The notes beneath the pieces are model-generated. The model worked only from the letters and a program-made list of their open reading frames with translations. It did not search any database and was not told the DNA's origin. Shown one piece after another: positions 50,334 through 60,330 of a stretch of DNA of 64,000 bases. This DNA comes from Cheilinus undulatus (Eukaryota; Chordata; Actinopteri; Labriformes; Labridae). The stretch covers positions 37,115,000 through 37,178,999 of the forward strand of contig NC_054866.1 of the NCBI RefSeq assembly GCF_018320785.1. Reading direction: 5' to 3'. How positions within the stretch are numbered: the first letter of the stretch is position 1; each line of letters begins with the position of its first letter. The translations under genes and the position numbers were made by a program.

Positions 50334-53300
50334 CTGCAGGCGGACAAACACACAACAGAGAGAGAAGGAGATTTGTCAGCATGTGTGAATGGGAACAGCT
50401 AATTAAGAGGGGATTTTGTTACTTGCATTATTTAGGACATAAATCTTTCAACAAGAGGCAATAAACCCAGATCTTTGTACACACCGTCCTTGTCTTCTCC
50501 TCCGCTCTTTCTTCTCTAAGATCCAATCTCGTCCCTTCTTCAATGATTTCCCCTTCATGTTCTTAAAGCGGCATCTTCACAGAGACAAAGTGAGATGTTT
50601 TGATATTTTTTACTTGGTGAAACAACTAGCATAAGTGTTGCTGTGTAAAAGGGAGGAAAAGCTGCCCGACAAGGTTTTGAGTGAGGCAGAACGAAAACCC
50701 TTTAGAGTGTTTTTCTTGGTCTTTTGCCTTCACCAGAGCAGGTACAACTGAGCCTGCACTAGTCAAGACAGAGACCTGTTACCTATAATAAATAGTAAAG
50801 CTCTAGTTTTTCCTGGTTTTTATAATACAAATGAGAACAAAAGAGTAAAAAATTAAAAAAAAATTAAAATGTGGCTATATTTAACAGTTAATTTGCTTCG
50901 TTCTCAGATGTTAAAGGAAATGGAAGAAAAGTCATCATTAAAGAAAAGCCGATATTCAGTGACAAGTATTTTCCAAACAATAATCCAAGGCACCAGAGAT
51001 ATTCAGTATACATGACAAAGAAAAAAATAATTTAAAAAACACATAAAATTCCCTTGGTATTCTGCTCTTGCTAGACAGCTTAGCAGATAGCGACCATCTT
51101 ATTCATAGAATAATGACCCAGGAAACCAGAGTTGAGTTAAGGGCTTAAGTATGGACTCTTATTATTTTTTATAAAACTGTGAAAAACATGAAATAATGTG
51201 ATTACAAATTGTTCACGCACGTATATATGGTAAAATAACTCAATATAGCAGGTAGCTGTCCCCTAAGAAAGTAAACAACCTCAAATAAGAGGCATAAAGG
51301 CCAAGTTACCAGCTAATTTTTACATTGTTTTTACATGGCAAATCCTAATCCCGCTTAGCACCTATAACAATTCTGCACAAAGAACACAAAATGAGGACTT
51401 TGATCCTCACATAAGAAAAGGTTGAAAACCTAGTAGGCAACTGCTGCAAGTGCACTCAACAGAAAGTAGAAGCTTAAAGGGGACATATTTTACCCCTTTA
51501 AAACAAGTTTATATTGTTCTCAGAGGTCCCAAAAACATGCCTGTGAAGTTTGTTGCTGAAAAAAACACTCCAATATTGGATTTTTGCGTGTCTAAATATA
51601 CCCTCTGTTTCAGCCCTGCTCAGAACGAGCTATTTCTGTGTCTGTGGCTTTAATATTACTGATCCGTCTGACTCCCCCCCAAGGAAACAGATGTGGCTAA
51701 ATAAATGTGGCTCTCCTGATCCTCCTCTCAGCTGCCAGCTGAGAGGGCCAACAGAACCAGTGTGCAGTGCTAACTCCCCACATGACATCATGAAAGGAAA
51801 ATCTGAGAATGGCTTGTTTCAGCACTCATTTTCTGAAAGGGGGGGGGGGGATTTTTCCTGTACTTGGAGGGATTGTGGACAGGCCAGGGGCACATATTTG
51901 TTAGGAAGGCCTGAAAAAGTGATTTTTGGATTATGTGTCCCCTTTAAATGTTGCATTTTTCTGGATAAAATATACTAGCAAACAAACCTAATAATTTATT
52001 CAAGCTTTCAGCTTGAAAACAGCCTTTGAATTATGTTTTATCTTCCAAAAGTAGTGTATTCCCGTTATGAATATCTTTACCTCTGTCCTGAAAACTGGAC
52101 CTGGTTCGGTACAGCTCTGTCTGATGTTTCTGTTCCTAGACCCTGAAAAAGGCAGAGAGACATCACTATTATAATGTAATTTAAATGAGACAGAGACATC
52201 CAAATAAAAATGACACCAGATACAGAGCAGAGATATATAACAGCTTGAGCCTCAATATTTCATTGATTCCAAAGACAAAGAAAACTAAAAAGGGTTATTT
52301 ATTTTAAAAGACAATTATCTACTGTGTTTCCCCTAGAATGACACTTTACTGAGGTGGGAGGGCTGGTCATCCTGCTCTGCCTCTATCTTTTTGTGTATTT
52401 ATTTATTGACTTATTGCTTCTGATATGTAGATAAGGTAATACTTTAATCATCCTAGAGAGGAAATTCTGGCATTGCAGCAACACATCAAAAGAGAAAGAA
52501 GGTGGCAAAAATACAACGGAATTCAAATACAAATGAACAATATAAATAATTTGAAAAAAAAAAAATCAAAAGGACAAGAAGTACTGTGTAAACAATTAAC
52601 ATTCTGTGCAGTCAATAGCAATTAAAGTGACATTTTATGTAAAGTGACATGATTCACCTACAAGCAGCCAGTCATGTACATAGCAGTGGTATGACATGAA
52701 CATGGGATCGTACAAAAAAGGTCAAACAAGAATGAGATGTTACATGTGCAGTACAGAGGAACAACATAAATAGATATAAGGATGTACAGGTAAACTTTTG
52801 AATATTCATGAATGATAGAAAAAACTTGAGTTAAAGGTTAATATGTAATAATATATTATACAGTTTTCATCGATAGCACATTGTATGAAGACGCTCAAAT
52901 ATCACTGCATGCCTTTTGGATGTTTCATTCTATATTCAGTAATCCCAGCTGCATGTGTGAAGGCTTATTGTTGATACAGCTTTTGCTACCATTATCCTAA
53001 ATTACAATAGTTGGCATCACATCTGCTATACCAAGAAGGATTCAGCTGCTCTGATAATTCAGCATTAATTCTGAACCTTCAATTTAGGGTTCATTTCTTC
53101 AAAAAATATCATGTAACTCCTTTATTTCTTACTTTGGGAAGAGCTCCTGAGAATCCAGCAAACAGACACAGGAAAAACCTAAAAACACAAAAAGATGTTT
53201 TTTGTAGAAGAATGAATCAGGCAAATGATTTTAATTCAGAATAATTCATCGTAAGGCTAATGTGACAAATAGACGAGTCAATGTCCTCCTGTTCTAATTA

Positions 53301-56249
53301 GTCTTGTGTCACAAGTACACTCCTGGTAATTTCACAGGCTATTAAGAAGGAATAATTCACAGACTGCTGAAGTAACACGTGTCAAAGCAGACAACTGGCT
53401 TTCTGGAGGGTACTGACTTCTTAGCCTTGCTACTGTTTGGGTAATCCACCACCATTCCTCCACCGAAGCCTGCTCTCATGGCCTGTGTTGTGATCAGTTC
53501 AAGCTGTAAAAAGAAAGGAATTAAATAAGTTGAGAAAAGAAAACTAGAAAAAAAAACTTGAATCAATCACTGTTATGTTGTTTTACCTGTTCTGAATTCT
53601 CTGGATAAAGCTGAAAAACTGCACGCGAGCCTCGTGACTAAAAATCAAAAGAGTAGGAAGAAGTAAAGAAAGCTTGTCATTGCCGGATTTGTCAGAGACC
53701 TTAAAGAAACTGAGAAAAACCTTACCAGACAGGAATAAAGAGTACTAAAGAAGGTATAGAGTCTCTTTGGAGGACTGTGTGATCTTTTGTCGGCGTTACA
53801 GAGCCACTGCAGGGCCGAGATACTGATAGGAAATAAAGAAAAATGAGAATTTAAAACCAAATTACAAATAATGTATGACTGAATGCAGGGAAAATCTCTG
53901 TATCTCAGTGTATGTTTGTTCATCACCTAATGCAGCCATCAAAGGTGCCAGGCCGAAAGGGCATCCCCTGTCCCATATCCCCCACTATGAGGTCTCCCTC
54001 TACTTCTCTGTCCAGAGCAACATCTGTTACAGAGGAAGAGGTTGAGATTGTTTTTTCACAGTATTTCAAAAGCACAGAAAATAAAACATATAAATAAACC
54101 AAGAAACCACCTGAGAAAGGACAAATATCTCTGAATGCAATTTTTAATATTAAGTATAATATGAATGTATTGATATTACACTTGATTATAATTTCTCTGT
54201 AGCTTCTAGTTGAACACATAAGCATGAAACAAACCGAGCATTGCTGTGCTGATGTCAACTCCAACCCAGTAGTGCCCCTCCTCTGACAGGTAGTCTCCAC
54301 TGAGACCAGAGCCACACCTGAGAGACAAATAGCCATCCAGTTAACCTTGGTATAATTTTGTTATTACAGCTTCAAATATAAACAGAATGAATGCAGTTTA
54401 CTCACCCCACATCTAACAGGAAACACGGCTCTCCCTCTGGCAGGTTTAAAAGCTCTACGGCTCTCTCTGACATCTGAGTCTGGATCTCAATCATTCGAGA
54501 GCTGTGTAGAAACAAAATATAATACAAACTTAAGCATTTATGACATCAACAACCAATAACTAATATCTCTTCAAGCAGCAGTCTACATAAATTATTGAGA
54601 AACAGACAGGGGATTTTGTGTAATTATTTTAATGGAGTGTAAAAAGTTACAGCAGCTGCTTTAGATAACTGAACTTGCACCTTTTGAGCAATTGAGAAAT
54701 TTGATTGATTTGATTGATTTTGATTGATTTCAGGCTCATCCAAACAACTTTCTATGCAAGTGGGGCTTTGACCAGGGGATAGTATAAGAGTATGAACAGT
54801 TAATTGAATCATCACTACCAAATTAATCCCTAAATTTTATAGTCTTGCCTTTGGTTTGATTGGGGTTTCCCAAAAATGTTTTTTTTTATTACTTTTTTTA
54901 GGCAGTACACAACACATACAAACACAAAATAAAATACATTATTACAAATAAAGAGGATAGAGTTTAATACATCCAGAAAACCCCACATCAGTTACAGAGA
55001 GAATAATGATGTTATCCCATCATTGCAGACTATAAAGGCATCAGCTCTCAACCCAGTGATGTCCTGACCATTGCCAAATGCCCGCTAAATCCTCTATCAA
55101 AGTCTTTAAGGAGACAAGCATCTCTCTCCATGTGAAGCAAGTCAAGGTACTCTACCAGCCAAGCCTCCTTCTTGAAGCATTCTGGCTTTCTCTCCTTCCA
55201 GTAAAGAAGTATCAGGCCTATTATTCCTATTGTTTGCCTAAAATGCAAACAGTAGGAGATAGGGTGTCTAAAATCTCTGACATAGTGGTGTGGACCTCAG
55301 ACCACAAAGACTTGATGGCTAGGCACGCCCTGACCAAACGAAACTGTAAAACATGATAACCACAATTATACCAACATGAATCAGAGGAATTTTCCAACAT
55401 CTCTGCAAATCTAACTCCTGACAATAAGATCTTCTGACACTTATAAAATGTGAAGTTTCTCCTATAAGACAGCAATCTGCTATATGGGTGGGAACAAAAT
55501 AAGGCTAACTTTATAAATAAGTCCTCCTGAACTACAGAGAATACTGACCGGGCATTGTTGACAGTTTATATGTCAGAGAGGGAACAATTTATCAAGAAAA
55601 CAGTCAAGGATTTTATGATAAAGTCTTATATTAGCTTGTCTCATATAACCTTCCATGATAATGAGATAATCTGGACTATGAACATGCATTTTAGTGAAAT
55701 AAACAACATAATCATTGCAATGCACAAAGGGACTCGAGCAGAGTATTACTGGACACATTAATAGGGTTAACATTTGTCAACGTAAACCTAGGTGGGAACT
55801 AGAGACAGAAAGGAAAAATAACATGCAGACTTACTTCTGGGAGTATTTCTTTGCCTCCTCTTCATTGTAGAACTGTGGAAATGAAAGCAAATTAAATCCT
55901 CATCTTAACAGTATGATGTCAGCTGGACTCTATTGTAACCCCAGTCTCTACCCCTTATTTAGCACCAAAGTAAACCTTCTTGTAAGTGTATATTATTATC
56001 AACCATCATTCATATATGAATTCAACAACAAAAGAATAGACAATGAAGCGGTTAGCCTGATAATCAACATTTCCCATAAACGCAGAGTTACAGAATATCT
56101 AACAACCATAGGAAAAAAGACTAAAATTATCCAAACAGCTCGTGCAACAACAGACTCGCGTTAGCCTAGCTTCTAATAAACAAAATAAAACTCTCACTGA
56201 CCACTTCCGGGGGAGCTGTGTGTTCAGGTCTTCGACAGCTGGAGCTCAT
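50279..56249 (-). CDS. bud23: 18S rRNA (guanine-N7)-methyltransferase BUD23, whole gene, 12 coding exons
   Basis: Spliced on the minus strand from ATG at 56249-56247 to TAG at 50281-50279. Exons in order: 56249-56202, 55872-55835, 54501-54406, 54317-54235, 54023-53927, 53822-53726, 53637-53587, 53503-53418, 53178-53133, 52142-52081, 50574-50485, 50333-50279. They sum to 849 nt (282 aa; human 281). All introns are GT-AG and phases join without error. The Rossmann-type SAM motif I (LLDVGCGSG, residues 57-65), the acidic residue after beta2 (VGVDIS, Asp82) and DMGQGMPF (104-111) are intact. The last 27 residues are strongly basic (KKERRRRQG onward), typical of the BUD23 tail. The known role is to methylate a guanine at N7 in 18S rRNA, in complex with TRMT112, during nuclear small-subunit assembly. 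Neighbours dnajc30 and stx1a match the human 7q11.23 order. UTR ends are not defined. Confidence 0.96.
50485..50574 (-). CDS. bud23: bud23 coding exon 11
   Basis: Completes Arg and reads [20 protein letters not shown], then KKERRRRQG. Strongly basic BUD23 tail. Donor GTGTGT. The intron between exons 10 and 11 contains a TTAA-ended MITE. Confidence 0.93.
51474..51947. mobile_element. TTAA-ended MITE in bud23 intron 10
   Basis: TTAAAGGGGACA at 51474-51485 and its exact inverse TGTCCCCTTTAA at 51936-51947 bound 474 bp. TTAA at both borders recalls piggyBac-type target duplication, but the terminal bases are not typical piggyBac. It contains a G10 run (51840-51850) and no coding. Confidence 0.75.
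52081..52142 (-). CDS. bud23: bud23 coding exon 10
   Basis: After the pyrimidine-rich acceptor ending TTTTTCAG, reads [20 protein letters not shown], then the first two bases of an Arg codon before GTAAAG. Confidence 0.93.
52425..52800. repeat. Probable retroelement 3' fragment in bud23 intron 9
   Basis: AATACTTTAATCATCCTAGA, GGAAATTCTGGCATTGCAGC and following A-rich text resemble the antisense 3' tail common to several fish LINEs. Borders uncertain. Confidence 0.35.
53133..53178 (-). CDS. bud23: bud23 coding exon 9
   Basis: Short exon of 46 nt. G completes the Lys codon, then [15 protein letters not shown], then donor GTAAGA. Matches the FYLCLFSG segment of the family. Confidence 0.93.
53418..53503 (-). 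CDS. bud23: bud23 coding exon 8
   Basis: Reads [20 protein letters not shown] and ends KAKK, splitting the last Lys codon before donor GTCAGT. Read-through of this donor reaches a stop within about 20 codons, so splicing is required. Confidence 0.94.
53587..53637 (-). CDS. bud23: bud23 coding exon 7
   Basis: Seventeen codons, [16 protein letters not shown]. The start keeps Ser where mammals have Val. Acceptor TTTTTAG, donor GTAAAA. Confidence 0.94.
53726..53822 (-). CDS. bud23: bud23 coding exon 6
   Basis: Reads [13 protein letters not shown] and [14 protein letters not shown] between a TATCAG acceptor and a GTAAGG donor. Confidence 0.95.
53927..54023 (-). CDS. bud23: bud23 coding exon 5
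   Basis: Reads [19 protein letters not shown] and on to GTFDGCI, all hallmark BUD23 residues. Donor GTGATG after a split Ser codon. Confidence 0.95.
54235..54317 (-). CDS. bud23: bud23 coding exon 4 (SAM motif)
   Basis: Completes Gly61 and continues [10 protein letters not shown] to HYWVGVDIS. This is the core of the SAM-binding fold. Donor GTTTGT. Confidence 0.95.
54406..54501 (-). CDS. bud23: bud23 coding exon 3
   Basis: Begins with C completing Asn29, then [10 protein letters not shown]; ends in DVG at the start of SAM motif I, before donor GTGAGT. Intron 2 upstream (about 1.3 kb) carries an antisense LINE fragment. Confidence 0.95.
54880..55500 (-). mobile_element. L1-like LINE 3' fragment, antisense to the plus strand, in bud23 intron 2
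   Basis: On the minus strand two frames join to a LINE ORF2 C-terminus: [20 protein letters not shown] (zinc-knuckle-like C-H area), IKSLWSEV, then [35 protein letters not shown]-rich stretch at 54877-54960 is the tail. It lies in the same orientation as bud23, is truncated at its 5' end and carries a frameshift. Confidence 0.7.
55835..55872 (-). CDS. bud23: bud23 coding exon 2
   Basis: Preceded by a TTTCCACAG acceptor and followed by GTAAGT. Reads [12 protein letters not shown] and ends with AA of a split Asn codon. Confidence 0.94.
56202..56249 (-). CDS. bud23: bud23 coding exon 1
   Basis: Sixteen codons from the ATG, reading [10 protein letters not shown] and onward, ending before the donor GTCAGT. 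This matches the short N-terminal exon of the family. Phase 0 at its end. Confidence 0.93.
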
Positions 56250-56420
56250 GGTTGTCGCTGTGTGTGTGTCAGAAACCTAAAATTAATTTAAATTTGCTAA
56301 GATGCTAAATGTTGTGATGGTTTGTGCTACACGTGAGGAACAAGGACGCCATCAAAAAGTGACGTAAGAAACACTTCTTCGTTTAATAAAGCAGCCGAGA
56401 CAGACACGTACATCTCCACC
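56250..56420 (-). promoter_or_regulatory. bud23: bud23 upstream region with CRE-like site
   Basis: The 170 bases upstream of the bud23 ATG contain TGACGTAA (56360-56367), a CRE/ATF-like site typical of housekeeping promoters, and a locally higher CpG content than the flanks. Promoter role is inferred. Confidence 0.45.
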
Positions 56421-56513
56421 TGCTGGACATTTAGTATCCACCACGGTGCATTTTACCGACACTCCGAGATAAATACAGCACATACATCTTTGACGCTTCA
56501 TTATATAAACGTG

Positions 56514-56613
56514 AAATATAATATAATATAATATAATATAATATAATATAATATAATATAATATAATATAACATAATAGAATAGAATAGAATAGAATAGA
56601 ATAGAATAGAATA
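56514..56613. repeat. (AATAT)n then (AATAG)n microsatellite
   Basis: About 11 AATAT units run into about 8 AATAG units, in the spacer between bud23 and dnajc30. Confidence 0.95.
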
Positions 56614-57322
56614 TTTCTGTTACAAAGGTTTTATGATACTATGGTGGAATTATATCTTTTATGCTGTGGTCTGCTGGGAAGGAGGGAGCTCAGAAAATGA
56701 CTTAATAATCTGGTTAGGAGGGCTGGCTCTGTCCTGGACTGTCCCCGGAACTCTGTGGGGGCCCTCAGCAGCTCCTTCAGCAGAAGACTCACACCCACTC
56801 TGCAAGAAGGAGTGTTATCACAGATCTTTTATTCCAACTGCCACCAGATTTTATATCATGTAAATGTCCTTTATGCATGCGGGTTTATAGATATGTACAA
56901 ATATCTATATGAACAACTGCATATGCTGCTGTCCCAGGAAATTTACAGCTACCTACCCAAAGTGTGAATTTCTTCACTCCTTAACTACATATTAATTATT
57001 AATGTTATTAAGATTATTTTCAGACCTGTAATTTGACCCAGTAATATAGGCCAACATTCACACAAATATGAGACACACTCTGTGAGCTCTTCTTAGATTC
57101 TGCACTTAGGCTTTCTATAGGCATAGATGTACATATGTTAAATCATAGGTTACATGCAGCAACTATTGTTGGTATTTCTATTTTTTGTCCTCTGTATTTG
57201 AGTGTTTTAAGGCACACTTTTTCTTCACTTTGTTATATATTACCATTACTCTTACCCTCTAATGTGAGCTGTTTTAATAACCAAATTTCCCCATTAAGGG
57301 GTTAATAAAGGTTTGTTTTATG

Positions 57323-57382
57323 ATATAATATAATATAATATAATATAATATAATATAATATAATATAATATAATATAGTATA
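57323..57382. repeat. (AATAT)n microsatellite
   Basis: About 11 further AATAT units in the bud23-dnajc30 spacer, same motif and orientation as the array at 56.5 kb. Confidence 0.95.
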
Positions 57383-57869
57383 ATTTTAAAATCAGTCTGC
57401 TCCAAATCAGGCTACTTATGTGATGTTTTTAATGAAAAAAAAAAAGTTTTAAAATCATAACCTATTTTATTTAGCTTTTTTTTCTATGAAAACTGATTTT
57501 GGCAAGAAGTGGTTTAGATTTGTAGAGTTTTCTAGATACCTTAAGTTTCAGTGTCATTTTGAAGAAAGGCTATTGTTATTTTCATATTATTTCAACACAA
57601 ATAAACTCATTTGATTAAATTAAAATCTACATGTTTTTAAATTATCTTTTATATTACAGTCTCAAAACTTCATTAGCATCCTATTGATATCCAAGTCTTC
57701 ATTTTCGTCATTGAAGAAAAAAACAACCCCTTTTCTTTTAGTGACACCACAGTAATGTCACCGATAAAGAATTTATAATTTATTCTTTTATTCATAACAA
57801 GGGTATCCAACTCGCTTTTACTCAATATTTTATATAAATATGTTTCTAAGAGTAAACGCTTCAGTATCA

Positions 57870-57995
57870 CCAAGATGATTGGTCGTATGGAATGAAGACT
57901 TCCTGTAAACATTGACTCCTATTGGTTTCTGACTGTACGACGTCACCGGATCCTGCAGCTGTTTCCGGCCTTCCGCTCTCCTCTGTCTCAGCAAA
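57870..57995 (+). promoter_or_regulatory. dnajc30: dnajc30 proximal promoter
   Basis: Just upstream of the ATG are two inverted CCAAT boxes (ATTGG at 57878-57882 and 57921-57925), a CRE-like GACGTCAC (57939-57946) and an ETS/GABP-type TTCCGG (57963-57968). This set is common in promoters of nuclear genes for mitochondrial proteins. No TATA box is seen. Confidence 0.55.
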
Positions 57996-59171
57996 ATGGC
58001 AGAGGTCGGTCAGAGGCTGGGGAGCGGAGTTTACCGGCTGACCGCTCTCAGAAACAGCCAGAGTCGACCAGTGGTCACCGGGGAGAGTCCAGGGTCTCTG
58101 CTGATAAAATGCACATCCAGTGACAGTCGCATTGAAGAAGATTTAACCCGGGATCGACGCGAAGGGTCAAAAAGAAGAGAAGCACAACGCCAATCAGAGA
58201 AAGTTTCCAGGTTGAGAACAAGTGAAAGTCAACAAGAAAATGGGACTTCGTGCTGTACCTCATCTTCAGTGCTGGATTACTCCCGTTTATTCGGGTTTAG
58301 TCAAAGCAGAGACGTTATGCAAGCTAATAAAGCAGCCCTGTACCTCTCAACAAGACTGCAGCCTCTCCTCCAGGAGAAGCTGCTGGCTGGAAGGATGACG
58401 TCCTGGACTAGAGGAGCTGGTTCCATCCATCCTGACATCTTCAGGTCCCCTCAGCAGCTCCGGGCTTTCTGCACTTTTATTTTTCATCTTGCAGGGCAGG
58501 AGTCGGAGAGGCCAGAACCGACACTTAAGCGTCTGAAACTACACCCTGATACCCTGAAAGAATTCACAACCTGTAGGAGCTACAGCTGGAGGAGTGACAG
58601 CAGCACTAAAGATACTCCTCCTCTCTACAGAAGCAGGACAGCTTACTATGACATCCTCAAAGTGTCCCCAAGTGCAACACAGTCCCAGATCAAGACAGCG
58701 TACTACAAACAGTCCTTCATCTACCACCCTGATAAGAACCCGGGGAGTGAGGAGGCCACACGGCGCTTCTCCGAGATCAGTGAGGCCTACACAGTGCTGG
58801 GCAGCATCAGCCTCAGGAGGAAGTACGACTATGGTATCCTGAGCCAATTGGACGTCCAGAGTGCAGGGAGACCATCCTCCAAAGAGACCTCGAGTAGATC
58901 AACGGGGACTCCTTACCAGCAGCAGCAACAGAGAGCCAGGAGGTTCACCCAAGCAGGAGGGAAGCCCATGTATGATTTTGACGCCTTTTATCAGGCTCAC
59001 TATGGGGAGCAGCTGCAGAGGGAGAAGGACATGAAAGCCAGGAAGAAGCGCATGGAGGAGATGAAGAAGGCGGATTATATGAAGTGGAAGGAAAGGAAAA
59101 TGTTGGAGATGACTGTAGTGATGCTGCTGACCATGGCGGGCCTTCTTTTTATTAATCTCAGCGAGTCCTAA
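57996..59171 (+). CDS. dnajc30: DnaJ homolog subfamily C member 30 (mitochondrial J-domain protein), single exon
   Basis: An uninterrupted 391-codon reading frame with no introns. The J domain begins near residue 217 (YYDILKV) and carries the HPD triad at residues 244-246, needed to stimulate Hsp70 ATPase. It is followed by a helix ending RRKYDYG. Downstream, the block FDAFYQAHYGEQL is diagnostic of DNAJC30, as is the final hydrophobic helix (about residues 372-388), a single membrane anchor. The known family role is at the mitochondrial inner membrane, in respiratory complex I subunit exchange and with ATP synthase. The protein is longer than the human form (about 226 aa): some 215 residues precede the J domain. 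Internal Met codons at residues 108 and 134 could be alternative starts; the segment after Met134 is Arg-rich and resembles a mitochondrial presequence. I kept the first ATG because the frame is open from there. It lies head to head with bud23, as expected from conserved synteny. Confidence 0.95.
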   Translation: MAEVGQRLGSGVYRLTALRNSQSRPVVTGESPGSLLIKCTSSDSRIEEDLTRDRREGSKRREAQRQSEKVSRLRTSESQQENGTSCCTSSSVLDYSRLFGFSQSRDVMQANKAALYLSTRLQPLLQEKLLAGRMTSWTRGAGSIHPDIFRSPQQLRAFCTFIFHLAGQESERPEPTLKRLKLHPDTLKEFTTCRSYSWRSDSSTKDTPPLYRSRTAYYDILKVSPSATQSQIKTAYYKQSFIYHPDKNPGSEEATRRFSEISEAYTVLGSISLRRKYDYGILSQLDVQSAGRPSSKETSSRSTGTPYQQQQQRARRFTQAGGKPMYDFDAFYQAHYGEQLQREKDMKARKKRMEEMKKADYMKWKERKMLEMTVVMLLTMAGLLFINLSES

Positions 59172-60330
59172 AATAGAAGCAGCAGTGACCGGACATTACC
59201 CTGTTGGGTGCATGTTATGACTCTCAGGGGGGGAGATGGGCAAGAAGAGGATGAGGGTGCTACCTCAGGTAGTTTTGCAAGTGTTGCACAGGTTCTGACA
59301 GTTAAAGATGGTTATTTTTGGAGTGCTTCAGGAGTAAACAAACCTGCACCATATCTGATATATTTAACAAGCCAGAGTAAGGCTTGTTAATCATTGAAAA
59401 ATCTCTCACATGCAAAATGTTTCTGCGAGCTATTGAACAAAACAATCTTCATGATCTCAAAATCAGAAAAATTACAATTATACATAAGGAGTTTCTAAAA
59501 ACAGTTATATAAGTTTGTAACTGGAATGGGAATTGTTCCTATAAAGAATAAGCATTTCAGAAATCTTCAAAGAACATTATCATATTTCACATCATGTGGT
59601 TAATATCGTCACATAATCAAAGTCTTGTAAACGTTCCTGCTGACTTGTCCAGGTGTAAACTTAATTGTGTCAATATCACAGCCAATATGTGGTAATCTCT
59701 TGCTTTTAATCACCAAAAATTGCAGACAAACCCTGCATACTGTCTAAATTGCACAGATATAGTGCCAGTGGATTTGTGCATTTTTGATGGTGCTCTTTCT
59801 TTTTTTGGCAGCTTTTGGTCGAAAAAAATAACAGATTAGCTTTGATACTTGCCATTACAATTCATCATTAGATATTGTCTTGTTTTACCTGGTATGGCAA
59901 AGTACAAAGTATCAACAATTTTACGACCTAAATTCTTTTTTGTTTGAGTTTAAGCCTTAAGCTGACAACTTTTCATGCAGGTTATGTTCTATGAATCTAA
60001 CTGTAAGATTAAAAGATTTAATGTTTTACGCTGAAGAACGCACAAACCGCTTCCCTTTCCTGTAATAAAAAAGAAATCTACTTTGAACTGTAAAGTTTCT
60101 ACATGATTTGTTGTTAAGAACTTATTAAGCCTTTTTTTGTGTAAATGTGAACATACTCTACATTCGAAATACCCCACTATGTGAAATGCAGATTTCTCTA
60201 AGTTCTACAGTAACTTGCAGATACTGTGCATTAGAAGAATTTCCTCCACAATCCCATAAGATCTGACCTCTAGAGGGCACCTGGATCCATTTAGTTACCT
60301 CTATAGTGCTGCAGTTATGACTGTTTAGAG
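59172..60330 (+). other. dnajc30: dnajc30 3' UTR and flank
   Basis: Follows the dnajc30 stop. An AATAAA lies near 60064-60069 on the plus strand and is a possible poly(A) signal about 0.9 kb past the stop. No further gene seen. Confidence 0.35.

Noticed and set aside
51550-51978. 142-codon plus-strand frame
   Set aside because: It spans the TTAA-ended MITE and a G10 run, is antisense to bud23, and has no recognisable domain.
58539-58847. 102-codon minus-strand frame and an overlapping plus-strand frame inside dnajc30
   Set aside because: Both are shadows of the dnajc30 J-domain coding sequence.
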